Source: a bacterium (GTDB lineage Bacteria; Actinomycetota; Acidimicrobiia; Spongiisociales; UBA5794). From it: 33,934 nucleotides of DNA. The notes below the pieces were generated by a model. The model made no database searches. It saw only the letters and a program-made list of their open reading frames with translations, and had not been told where the DNA came from. Position 1 is the stretch's first letter. Each line of letters opens with the position of its first letter. Location: assembly GCA_024226255.1 (NCBI GenBank), contig JAAELU010000466.1, forward strand, positions 1 through 33,934, read 5' to 3'. Below, piece after piece: positions 8,741-16,557 of the stretch. The position numbers and the translations under genes are program-made.

Positions 8741-9394
8741 ATGGCCTTTGGAGACTTGCTGGGACCCTTCCGGGGATTCGCCACTGTCTTCCGACAGATG
8801 TTCAAGCCGCGCTTGACCCGTGAGTATCCCTTCGAGATGCGTAATAAGCCGCAGCGTTTCCACGGTCGACACATGCTCAACCGCTACCCCGACGGCATGG
8901 AGAAGTGCATCGGGTGTGAGTTGTGCGCCGGTGTGTGCCCGGCCTCGTGCATCTACGTGCGCGGTCAGGAGAATCCTGTTGACGATCCCGTCAGCCCCGG
9001 CGAGCGCTTCGGGTTTGTATACGAGATCAATCTCTTGCGCTGCATCTTCTGTGGCCTTTGTGTCGAAGCGTGCCCGACCGAGGCGATCACGATGACGCAG
9101 TTGTTCGAATTCTCGGTCACTGAGCGTGAGGACGCGATCTACACCAAGACGGAACTTCTTGTCGAGCCTGATGGCACTCCGAATCACGGTCAGCCGGACG
9201 GCCCACTGATCGACATCAACGAACTCAAACTGGCCGATGGATGGATGCGGGCGACCGCTCCGGCGGGCCGGGCCGAGTACGAAGGCGTCGCCGGTTGGAC
9301 CGCATCGGCCGGCGTGGGCCTCCGCCCTGCCGAGCGAGGGCAATCCACCGGCACCTCAGCTCCAGCCGAAGAGGAGGCGCAACCAGATGGTTGA
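8741..9394 (+). CDS. nuoI: NADH-quinone oxidoreductase subunit I (two [4Fe-4S] clusters)
   Basis: This 217-residue 8Fe ferredoxin-like subunit carries clusters N6a and N6b between NuoG and NuoB. The two motifs are complete: Cys56, Cys59, Cys62, Cys66 in CIGCELCAGVCP, and Cys101, Cys104, Cys107, Cys111 in CIFCGLCVEACP. The first motif is followed by an extra Cys (CPASC). The last 50 or so residues form a Gly/Ala/Glu-rich tail beyond the usual fold. The ATG at 8741 is preceded by AAGGA. A three-codon ATG..TAA frame at 8730-8741 ends on this start and is probably chance. nuoJ starts eight bases before the stop. Confidence 0.95.
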   Translation: MAFGDLLGPFRGFATVFRQMFKPRLTREYPFEMRNKPQRFHGRHMLNRYPDGMEKCIGCELCAGVCPASCIYVRGQENPVDDPVSPGERFGFVYEINLLRCIFCGLCVEACPTEAITMTQLFEFSVTEREDAIYTKTELLVEPDGTPNHGQPDGPLIDINELKLADGWMRATAPAGRAEYEGVAGWTASAGVGLRPAERGQSTGTSAPAEEEAQPDG

Positions 9395-9929
9395 GGTCAT
9401 CCTCTTCGTCATTGTTGCCCTCACCGCCATCGCCGGTGCGGTGACGATGGTGAGCGTTCGCAATCCGGTCTACTCAGCAATGGGCTTGCTGCTGACCATG
9501 TTCTCGATGGCTGTGTTCTACGTGATGAACAACGCCCACTTTGTTGCCGCCGTGCAGGTACTGATCTACGCCGGTGCGGTGATGACGCTGTTCCTATTCG
9601 TCATCATGCTCATCGGAGTTGATCAGGTCATAGACACCGACGAGAACATACCGTTCCAACGCCCAATGGCCATCGGGCTCGGCGGAGCGCTGGTGTTCCT
9701 TCTCGTGATCGCCGCCCGCGCCGCTTGGATCACCGGGCGGAGTAGCGGGGTCTGCTCAATCGACTGCAACGGGACGATCGAAAACGTCTCTGAGGAGTTG
9801 TTTGGAGCTTGGTTGCTTCCGTTTGAGGCGACCGTCCTGCTGCTGACCATTGCGGCGGTCGGCACGATCGCTCTCGCTCAGTTTGTCGCCCGGCCCCGGC
9901 TCGTGGACGCCACGGAGGACGAGCAATGA
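9387..9929 (+). CDS. nuoJ: NADH-quinone oxidoreductase subunit J
   Basis: This 180-residue membrane subunit has about five hydrophobic helices. The third, with [18 protein letters not shown], is the conserved helix that in known structures carries a pi-bulge and shifts during turnover. The frame is open upstream within nuoI, but the ATG at 9387 has GAGGAGG at about 9370-9376 and gives the family length. The C-terminal end ([14 protein letters not shown]) is hydrophilic and cytoplasmic by inference. Its stop overlaps the nuoK ATG. Confidence 0.93.
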   Translation: MVEVILFVIVALTAIAGAVTMVSVRNPVYSAMGLLLTMFSMAVFYVMNNAHFVAAVQVLIYAGAVMTLFLFVIMLIGVDQVIDTDENIPFQRPMAIGLGGALVFLLVIAARAAWITGRSSGVCSIDCNGTIENVSEELFGAWLLPFEATVLLLTIAAVGTIALAQFVARPRLVDATEDEQ

Positions 9930-10267
9930 TGCCGCTCTTTGCCCAAGTGTCTTCATCCGGTCTTTCGGTGGAGCCCCACTGGTACATGGCGCTGGCCGCC
10001 ATCCTCTTTGCCATTGGTGCCGCCGGGCTATTGCTGCGCCGCAACGCTCTAGTGATGTTCATGTCGATCGAACTCATGCTCAACGCGGTGAACCTCACGT
10101 TCGTCGCCGCGGACACCGGTATCGGCTCGATCGAAGGCCAGATATCGGTGCTGTTCGTGATGGTCGTGGCCGCTGCCGAGGTAACGGTGGGCCTGGCGAT
10201 CATCGTCGCCGTCTTCCGCAAACGGGCCACCGCCAGTGTTGACGAGTTGTCGGGATTGAAGGGCTGA
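9926..10267 (+). CDS. nuoK: NADH-quinone oxidoreductase subunit K
   Basis: This 113-residue subunit has three helices and is a MrpC-like antiporter relative in the membrane arm. The two conserved membrane glutamates of the central proton axis are present: Glu49 in [11 protein letters not shown] and Glu85 in [13 protein letters not shown]. Either of two adjacent ATGs (9926 or 9929) may be used; the first overlaps the nuoJ stop. The N-terminal dozen residues before the first helix are somewhat longer than in many homologues. The stop overlaps the nuoL start (TGATG). Confidence 0.95.
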   Translation: MMPLFAQVSSSGLSVEPHWYMALAAILFAIGAAGLLLRRNALVMFMSIELMLNAVNLTFVAADTGIGSIEGQISVLFVMVVAAAEVTVGLAIIVAVFRKRATASVDELSGLKG

Positions 10268-12153
10268 TGGACGCACTCATCTTCTTGATCATCGCCCTGC
10301 CGCTGGCCGGCTTCCTGACACTGCTCTTTTTCGGCAAGCGGATCGGCGAGCCGTTGGCCGGCTACCTGGCTTCAGCGACTGTCGGCACGTCATTTGTTCT
10401 GGCCGCTATCTCTGTGCTCGAGTTCATCCGCGGCGACGAGCACGGACGTACGGTCGAGCTTTTTGAGTGGATTCCCAGCCTCGGCCTTGATGCCACCCTG
10501 CTGTGGGATCCGCTGTCGGCAATGATGACGCTCGTTGTCACCGGTGTCGGCACGCTCATTCACATCTATTCGATCGGCTACATGCACGGGGATCCCCGGT
10601 ATGGCCGGTTCTTCACCTACCTCAACCTGTTCATTGCCTCGATGCTCATTCTGGTTCTGGGCGCCAACTTCGGCGTCCTGTTCATCGGCTGGGAGCTGGT
10701 CGGACTGTCGAGCTACCTGCTCATCTCGTTCTGGTTCGAGAAGCCGTCGGCAGCCGCCGCCGGCAAGAAGGCGTTTGTCGTCAACCGGATTGGTGACTTC
10801 GGCTTCTTGATCGCTCTCATGTTGATCTTTGCCAACTTCGGCAGCCTTGATTTCGGTCACGTCTTCGAGGAGATCCACGAACACGCCGGGATCATCAGCG
10901 TCGGCACTGCCACCGCTATCACCTTGTTGCTGCTTGTCGGCGCCGCCGGCAAGTCAGCCCAGCTGCCGCTGTACGTATGGCTGCCGGACGCAATGGAGGG
11001 CCCCACCCCGGTCTCGGCACTCATCCATGCCGCCACGATGGTTACGGCCGGCGTATACATGGTGGCCCGCACCGGAGTGCTATTCGAGTTGGCCCCCGTG
11101 TCGCAAGGCGTCGTCGCCACCGTCGGAGCGTTGACCGCCCTGTTTGCGGCAACGATTGCGATGGGCCAGCGTGACATCAAGCGGGTCCTGGCGTATTCGA
11201 CGATCAGTCAGCTCGGTTACATGTTTATGGGTGTCGGCGTTCTCGGCCTCGTCGGCGGCGTGTTCCACCTCGTAACGCACGCCTTCTTCAAGGCGCTCCT
11301 CTTCCTTGGGGCCGGTTCCGTGATCCACGCCATGGCGGGGGAGCAGGACATGGACAAGATGGGTGGGCTCCGCAAGAAGATTCCGGTCACATTCGCCACA
11401 ATGATGGTCGCGTGGCTCGCGATCTCTGGGATATTCCCATTGTCGGGCTTCTGGTCGAAGGACGAGATTCTCGCAATCGTCTTCAACCGCGGTGGCGGTT
11501 ACCTGCTGCTGTGGGTGATCGGTCTCGTCACCGCCGGCCTGACCGCGTTCTATATGAGCCGCATGATGTTCCTCACGTTCTGGGGTGCCCCGCGCTGGGA
11601 CGATGGTGTGACGCCTCACGAGTCGCCGCCTTCGATGACGCTTCCGTTGGTCGTCCTGGCTGGTTTGTCCGCCGTTGGTGGCTTGATCAATACGCCTTGG
11701 AAGCCGACACTGGAACACTTCCTCGAGCCAGCTTTTGAACTTGTCCATCAGACCCATCTCCCTGCAGGAGGGACGCAGGTGGTGCTGGCTATCGTTTCGG
11801 TCGGCGTCGGTATCGTCGGCATCCTTGTCGCCTACCAACGCTACGTGAGGCGTGATACCCAGCTCGAAGAGGGTGGCATTTGGGACACGCTGCTCGCCGG
11901 CTATCACGTCGATGACATCTACGGCCGCACGATCGTCGCCCCCGGCAAGGCTGCCTCAGAAGCGTTGGCGTTCACCGCAGATGCCAAGGTTGTCGACGGC
12001 GGCGTCAACGGTCTCGGGGCTTTGGTCAAGCAGGTCGGAGGAATGATGACACGATTGCAGACGGGCTTCGTCCGCAGCTACGGTCTCGGCATCCTCGCCG
12101 GAGCCGTTGGAATCATTATCTGGATGCTCATTGCGGGAGGCAGCCTCATATGA
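10267..12153 (+). CDS. nuoL: NADH-quinone oxidoreductase subunit L (antiporter-like)
   Basis: This 628-residue distal antiporter-like subunit pumps protons and carries the long lateral C-terminal helix. Conserved pumping residues are present: Glu143 in GWELVGLSSY and Lys229 in GAAGKSAQLPLYVWLPDAM, followed by the GPTPVSALIHAATMV segment. About 16 hydrophobic helices are visible, and the last third contains the amphipathic stretch and the final anchoring helix (GILAGAVGIIIWMLIAGG). Length is typical. The start overlaps the nuoK stop and the end overlaps nuoM (ATGA). Confidence 0.96.
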   Translation: MDALIFLIIALPLAGFLTLLFFGKRIGEPLAGYLASATVGTSFVLAAISVLEFIRGDEHGRTVELFEWIPSLGLDATLLWDPLSAMMTLVVTGVGTLIHIYSIGYMHGDPRYGRFFTYLNLFIASMLILVLGANFGVLFIGWELVGLSSYLLISFWFEKPSAAAAGKKAFVVNRIGDFGFLIALMLIFANFGSLDFGHVFEEIHEHAGIISVGTATAITLLLLVGAAGKSAQLPLYVWLPDAMEGPTPVSALIHAATMVTAGVYMVARTGVLFELAPVSQGVVATVGALTALFAATIAMGQRDIKRVLAYSTISQLGYMFMGVGVLGLVGGVFHLVTHAFFKALLFLGAGSVIHAMAGEQDMDKMGGLRKKIPVTFATMMVAWLAISGIFPLSGFWSKDEILAIVFNRGGGYLLLWVIGLVTAGLTAFYMSRMMFLTFWGAPRWDDGVTPHESPPSMTLPLVVLAGLSAVGGLINTPWKPTLEHFLEPAFELVHQTHLPAGGTQVVLAIVSVGVGIVGILVAYQRYVRRDTQLEEGGIWDTLLAGYHVDDIYGRTIVAPGKAASEALAFTADAKVVDGGVNGLGALVKQVGGMMTRLQTGFVRSYGLGILAGAVGIIIWMLIAGGSLI

Positions 12154-13706
12154 CTGACTTTCCGGTGATCGCTCTGCTGGTGTTGCTGCCGACCGTCGGG
12201 GCAGTGATCGTTGCACTCCTTCCCAAGAGCCGCAGCGAGCTGGTGATGCCGATTACGGCCGCGATCAGCATGCTGCCGCTGGCGGTTTCGCTCTACATGC
12301 TGTGGGAGTTCTCAGTAGAAGGGGCGGCCTCATTCCAGTTCGCTGAAAGCGCCTCGTGGTACGAGCCATGGGGCATCGGGTGGAACGTCGGGATCGATGG
12401 CATCTCCCTATTGTTGATCGTGCTCACGACGATCCTGTTCCCGATCTCGATTCTGGCTTCGGCGTCTGTGACCAAAGACATCAAGATGTACATGGTGTCG
12501 ATGCTGCTGCTCGAAACGGGCCTCATTGGCGTGTTCGTCTCGCTCGACTTGCTGCTGTTCTTTGTCTTCTTCGAGATGACCCTGGTTCCGATGTATCTGC
12601 TGATCGGCATCTGGGGCTCGGAGAACCGGGTGTACGCCGCGGTCAAGTTCTTCCTGTACACCGCATTCGGGTCTGCGCTCCTGCTCACATCGATCATCGC
12701 CCTCGCCGTGATCTACGGAAACAGCAATGACACATTGTCGTTTGCCTTCCAGGACCTGCTGGGACTGGAGCTGTCCTCGAATACTCAGCTGTGGCTATTC
12801 CTTGGCTTCGGAGCAGCATTTGCGATCAAGGTGCCGCTGTTCCCGTTCCACACCTGGCTGCCCGACGCCCATACCGAGGCGCCGACGGCCGGTTCGGTGA
12901 TTCTTGCCGGAGTCCTGCTGAAACTGGGCACCTACGGATTCGTTCGCTTCAACCTGACGCTGTTCCCCGACGCCACGGTGCGGCTGGCGCCATGGCTCGC
13001 GGTGCTGGCTGTCATCGGCATCATCTACGGAGCGGCGGTTGCCATCGTTCAACCCGACGTGAAGCGCCTCGTGGCGTACTCGTCGGTGAGCCACCTCGGC
13101 TTCATCGTCCTCGGTACGTTCGCCTTGACCAGCCAGGGACTCCAGGGCGGAGTCATCCAGATGGTGAACCACGGATTGACGACAGGTGCGTTGTTCCTCC
13201 TGATCGGCATGGTCTACGAACGTCGCCACACCCGCCAAATCAGTGAGTACGGAGGACTCGCCAGCGTTATGCCGCTGTTTGCCGGGGTGTTCCTCTTCAT
13301 GGCATTCGCGTCGATCGGGTTGCCCGGGCTGAACGGGTTCATCGGCGAGTTCAAGATTCTGCTGGGCAGCTATTTGGCTTTCCCAGTGCTTGCGATCCTG
13401 GCGGCGAGTGGCGTTGTCCTCGCCGCGATCTACCTGCTGTGGGCATACGAGCGTATGTTCACCGGCCCGGTTACCAATTCGGCAAACAAGGGCTTACCGG
13501 ACCTCAACGCACGTGAGATCACGATCCTGGTTCCGCTCGTGGTGCTCATTGTCTTCCTCGGTATCTACCCGAAGCCGGCGCTCGACCGCATCGAACCCGC
13601 CGTTGACTCCATCATCGAGCGGATCGAGGACCAAACGGACCACAACACGCCGGAATTCGGCATGGTGGCCGACCTTCCGTCCGCCGTCGGGGAGGAGCAC
13701 CCATGA
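12150..13706 (+). CDS. nuoM: NADH-quinone oxidoreductase subunit M (antiporter-like)
   Basis: This 518-residue proton-pumping subunit sits between NuoL and NuoN in the membrane arm. Conserved residues are Glu142 in FFEMTLVPMYLL and Lys227 in FAIKVPLFPFHTWLPDAHTE, with the following EAPTAGSVILAGVLLKLG helix. Fourteen or so hydrophobic segments are present. The last 40 residues are hydrophilic. The gene overlaps both neighbours by four bases, and a GGGGAGGAG site inside its end serves nuoN. Confidence 0.96.
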   Translation: MTDFPVIALLVLLPTVGAVIVALLPKSRSELVMPITAAISMLPLAVSLYMLWEFSVEGAASFQFAESASWYEPWGIGWNVGIDGISLLLIVLTTILFPISILASASVTKDIKMYMVSMLLLETGLIGVFVSLDLLLFFVFFEMTLVPMYLLIGIWGSENRVYAAVKFFLYTAFGSALLLTSIIALAVIYGNSNDTLSFAFQDLLGLELSSNTQLWLFLGFGAAFAIKVPLFPFHTWLPDAHTEAPTAGSVILAGVLLKLGTYGFVRFNLTLFPDATVRLAPWLAVLAVIGIIYGAAVAIVQPDVKRLVAYSSVSHLGFIVLGTFALTSQGLQGGVIQMVNHGLTTGALFLLIGMVYERRHTRQISEYGGLASVMPLFAGVFLFMAFASIGLPGLNGFIGEFKILLGSYLAFPVLAILAASGVVLAAIYLLWAYERMFTGPVTNSANKGLPDLNAREITILVPLVVLIVFLGIYPKPALDRIEPAVDSIIERIEDQTDHNTPEFGMVADLPSAVGEEHP

Positions 13707-15196
13707 GTCAAATTGACTTCCTCGCCATCGCGCCCGAGATCTTCTTGCTGGTCGGCGCTGTACTGGTCTTGATGGCAGCCGTGACCCTCGACCTGGGTCC
13801 GCGCGCCTGGGGAATCATCGCCGGGACAACTTTGTTCGCCTCGTTCGTCATTGCCTGGGTGCAATGGTGGCGAGTCGATGCCGTTGGCGCTCAGCTGCAC
13901 TACACGGGCGACTTCGGCCGGACTCCAATGGTTGTTCTCGACTACTTCTCAGTGTTTGGAGGAGGACTCGTCGTTGCTGCCGGCGGTATCGCCCTGATGG
14001 GCGGCTGGCGGCTCATCTCGACGTTCGAACGTCGCGGTGCCGAATACGTCGCTCTGGCACTGTTGGCCATCGCCGGGCTGCACATCATGGCGATTTCCGC
14101 CAACCTGATCCTGATGTTCATCGGTTTGGAAACGGCCTCGATCGCCCTGTATGTGATATCCGGGTTCACTCGTGACCAAGGCAATTCCGACGAAGCGGCG
14201 ACTAAGTACTTCTTACTCGGTTCCTTCGCGTCGGCGTTGTTCCTGTACGGCATCGCGCTGAGTTATGCGGCGACCGGGTCGACGTCGATCTATGGGGACC
14301 GTGGCATCATCGCCTTCTTTGGTGATCGCATCATCCTGGACCAGGGTGTGTTGCTGATCGGTATCTCCTTGATGATCGTTGGCCTGGGCTTCAAGGTGTC
14401 GGCCGCCCCATTCCATCAATGGGCGCCGGACGTCTACCAGGGCGCCCCCGGCTCGGCGGTTCCGTTGATGGCCTCGGGGGTGAAGATTGCCGGCTTCGCC
14501 GCCTTGGCGCGGGTGCTCACCGTCGGGTTCAACGCCAACATCGGAGACTGGGCGCAAGTGATCGCGGGCCTGGCTGCGTTGTCGGTTGTAGTCGGCACAC
14601 TGCTGGCGATCGCACAAAGCGACTTCAAGCGAATGCTGGCCTACTCCGGCGTGGCTCATGCGGGGTTCATGCTCACCGCTCTGGTCGCCGGTCAGGACGG
14701 TATCCCCGGGTTGTGGTTCTACCTCGGGACCTATGCGTTCCAGCTGATCGGCACGTTTGTCATCGCCTCGATCATCAGTGGACCTCGCGGCGGGGCCTCT
14801 CCGCTCGATTCCTACAAGGGTTTGGCCAAACGTTCGCCCGTGTTGGCCGGATCGCTGGCGCTGCTAATGCTCGCCATGGGCGGAATCCCCCTCACTGCAG
14901 GTTTTGTCGGCAAGGTAGGCGTGCTGTCGGCCGCGATCGATGCCGGCTATCTGTGGCTGGCCATCGTGGGGCTGGTCTCGGCCGTCGCCGGGTTGTTCTT
15001 CTATCTCCGCCTGATCGTGCTCGCCTACTTCAATGAACCCGACCCGGAGTTGGCAGACGTGCCGATCGTGGCCCCTCTGTCGACTCGGCTGGCACTGGCC
15101 GTCTGCGTCGGATTCACTTTCCTCTTCGGCGTGCTGCCATGGCCGCTGCTCAATCTCACGGCCGAGTCGGTGCCGTTGGCGGGTTTCCTGCCTTAG
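13703..15196 (+). CDS. nuoN: NADH-quinone oxidoreductase subunit N (antiporter-like)
   Basis: This 497-residue third antiporter-like subunit is the last gene of the nuo operon. Functional residues are visible: Glu143 in FIGLETASIALYV, Lys168 in ATKYFLLGS, and Lys231 in GFKVSAAPFHQWAPDVYQG. About 14 helices are present and length is normal. A GGGGAGGAG ribosome binding site precedes the ATG, which overlaps the nuoM stop. The TAG at 15194-15196 is followed by a repeat cluster rather than an obvious terminator, so read-through into the next gene is possible. Confidence 0.96.
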   Translation: MSQIDFLAIAPEIFLLVGAVLVLMAAVTLDLGPRAWGIIAGTTLFASFVIAWVQWWRVDAVGAQLHYTGDFGRTPMVVLDYFSVFGGGLVVAAGGIALMGGWRLISTFERRGAEYVALALLAIAGLHIMAISANLILMFIGLETASIALYVISGFTRDQGNSDEAATKYFLLGSFASALFLYGIALSYAATGSTSIYGDRGIIAFFGDRIILDQGVLLIGISLMIVGLGFKVSAAPFHQWAPDVYQGAPGSAVPLMASGVKIAGFAALARVLTVGFNANIGDWAQVIAGLAALSVVVGTLLAIAQSDFKRMLAYSGVAHAGFMLTALVAGQDGIPGLWFYLGTYAFQLIGTFVIASIISGPRGGASPLDSYKGLAKRSPVLAGSLALLMLAMGGIPLTAGFVGKVGVLSAAIDAGYLWLAIVGLVSAVAGLFFYLRLIVLAYFNEPDPELADVPIVAPLSTRLALAVCVGFTFLFGVLPWPLLNLTAESVPLAGFLP

Positions 15197-15197
15197 G

Positions 15198-15233
15198 CAC
15201 GTATCACGTAGCCCGTATCACGTGTCACGTAGT
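15198..15233. repeat. Cluster of CGTRTCACGT repeats after nuoN
   Basis: Three copies of the 10-mer CGT(A/G)TCACGT lie at 15200-15209, 15214-15223 and 15221-15230; the last two overlap by three bases. The core contains the palindrome CACGTG, and CACGTA flanks both sides. The cluster lies in the 92-base gap between nuoN and the next gene. It could be a short dispersed repeat or a set of protein-binding sites. The sequence alone does not say which. Confidence 0.6.
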
Positions 15234-15288
15234 GCTGGACCGTTTGGGACAACGTTCTATCGCTCGCGGCGTGCGAGACTGCGGGGAT

Positions 15289-16542
15289 ATGGTTTCGTTG
15301 CGTCGCCGGATGTTGTTCTCGATCGTCTTCTTCGCGGTCCTGGCCCCGTTCGTTGCCGACGTCATCACGCCTGATATCTATCTCCTCGAGGCCGGAGAGA
15401 TCCAGGATGAAGACGCGTACATCGCAGCAACGTCGGCCCGCATCGATGGCCGGGTCGAAGGGGACGTCTTCATTGCCTCGGGTGCGATCAGCATCGGCGG
15501 CGTTGTGACCGGCGATGTCCTCGTTCTGAGCCATGGTCGTCTCGAGATAACGGGCACCGTCGAAGGTTCGGTCCGGGCGCTGGCCCGAGAAGTCGTGGTC
15601 GAGGGATCGATCGGTGGTGACTTGGCAGTTGTCACCGGTGCGGTTGACGTCTCAGGGGACGTGGCGCGAGACGTTCTTCTGTTCGCAGGTTCGACCTCGT
15701 TCGAGGGGACAGCCGGCCGAGACATTCGGGGACGATTCCTCGACGGAATGATCGATGGCACGATCGGGCGCGACGTGGATGTCTCAGTCAGGACGCTCAG
15801 CGTCGGCCCTGGTGCCGACGTGATCGGCGATCTTCTCTATCGGGCCGATGGTGATGCCAGCATCTCTGGCGGGGCCAAGGTGGCAGGTCAGTTTCAGCAG
15901 CTTCCGTCTCGGTCGACTTTTGTCGTGAGAGTCTGGCTGATTGCCGCAACCATCCTCAGTTTTTTCGCCTTTGTCGTCAGTGGATTTGTGCTGTTCCTGA
16001 TGTTCCGCGCAACCATGTCACGAGCAGCTGGGTTGGTGAGGACACAACCCTGGCGGACCCTTTGGGTTGGCTTCGTTGCCATTTTCGCCCTACCGCTGCT
16101 GTCGGTTGTGTTCGTCTTCACCGTCGTCGGAGCGCCGGTCGGGGTGTTGCTCCTGATCCTGTGGCTGCTCGGTCTGGTGTTCGCTCCGCTGCCGGCGGTG
16201 GCAGCCGGCGGCGACCTCATATTGGGCGGCCGCGGCGGGCTCTTTGGCGCCTTTGTCGTCGGAGCCGCGGTGTGGCGGCTCGGGATCTGGTTGATCCCAG
16301 TGGTTGGTGTGCTCCTGTACACAACGGCGCTCATGGCCGGAACCGGCGGCCTGGTTCTGGCGGCGTGGCGGCAGCGCCAGGCCGGTATCGCCGAGGCGCA
16401 GGCGTTGGGACCGCCGACGCTGCAAGCCGACAAGGCGGACATTCCAGCCGACTGGGAGCCGCCGCTGGCGCCATCCGCTGTCGGGCTCCAGGGCGTTGCT
16501 GATGATGACACTGAGCTGGACTCCGAACCGCTAGGCGAATGA
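15289..16542 (+). CDS. Membrane protein with bactofilin-like beta-helix domain
   Basis: This is a 417-residue protein. Residues 1-25 form a signal-like hydrophobic start (three arginines, then FSIVFFAVLAPFVADV). Residues about 40-210 consist of short repeats with the rhythm of bactofilin/polymer-forming domains, for example GRVEGDVFIASGAISIGG and VTGDVLVLSHGRLEITGTV. The C-terminal half has four or five hydrophobic segments (about 220-385) and a hydrophilic tail. If the start is cleaved or spans the membrane, the beta-helix lies outside the cytoplasm, unlike classical bactofilins. The frame is open to 15139, but that part reads through the repeat cluster. The ATG at 15289 is preferred, with 15310 possible. 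No good ribosome binding site is seen. The function is unknown. Confidence 0.75.
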   Translation: MVSLRRRMLFSIVFFAVLAPFVADVITPDIYLLEAGEIQDEDAYIAATSARIDGRVEGDVFIASGAISIGGVVTGDVLVLSHGRLEITGTVEGSVRALAREVVVEGSIGGDLAVVTGAVDVSGDVARDVLLFAGSTSFEGTAGRDIRGRFLDGMIDGTIGRDVDVSVRTLSVGPGADVIGDLLYRADGDASISGGAKVAGQFQQLPSRSTFVVRVWLIAATILSFFAFVVSGFVLFLMFRATMSRAAGLVRTQPWRTLWVGFVAIFALPLLSVVFVFTVVGAPVGVLLLILWLLGLVFAPLPAVAAGGDLILGGRGGLFGAFVVGAAVWRLGIWLIPVVGVLLYTTALMAGTGGLVLAAWRQRQAGIAEAQALGPPTLQADKADIPADWEPPLAPSAVGLQGVADDDTELDSEPLGE

Positions 16543-16557
16543 GCTAGTTTCCTGGCT

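Noticed and set aside
8730-8741. Three-codon ATG-to-TAA frame ending on the nuoI start
   Set aside because: Such frames are frequent by chance. Nothing suggests it is a regulatory leader.
11080-11907. 275-codon minus-strand frame inside nuoL
   Set aside because: It is His/Asp/Glu-rich antisense of a membrane protein gene, not a real gene.
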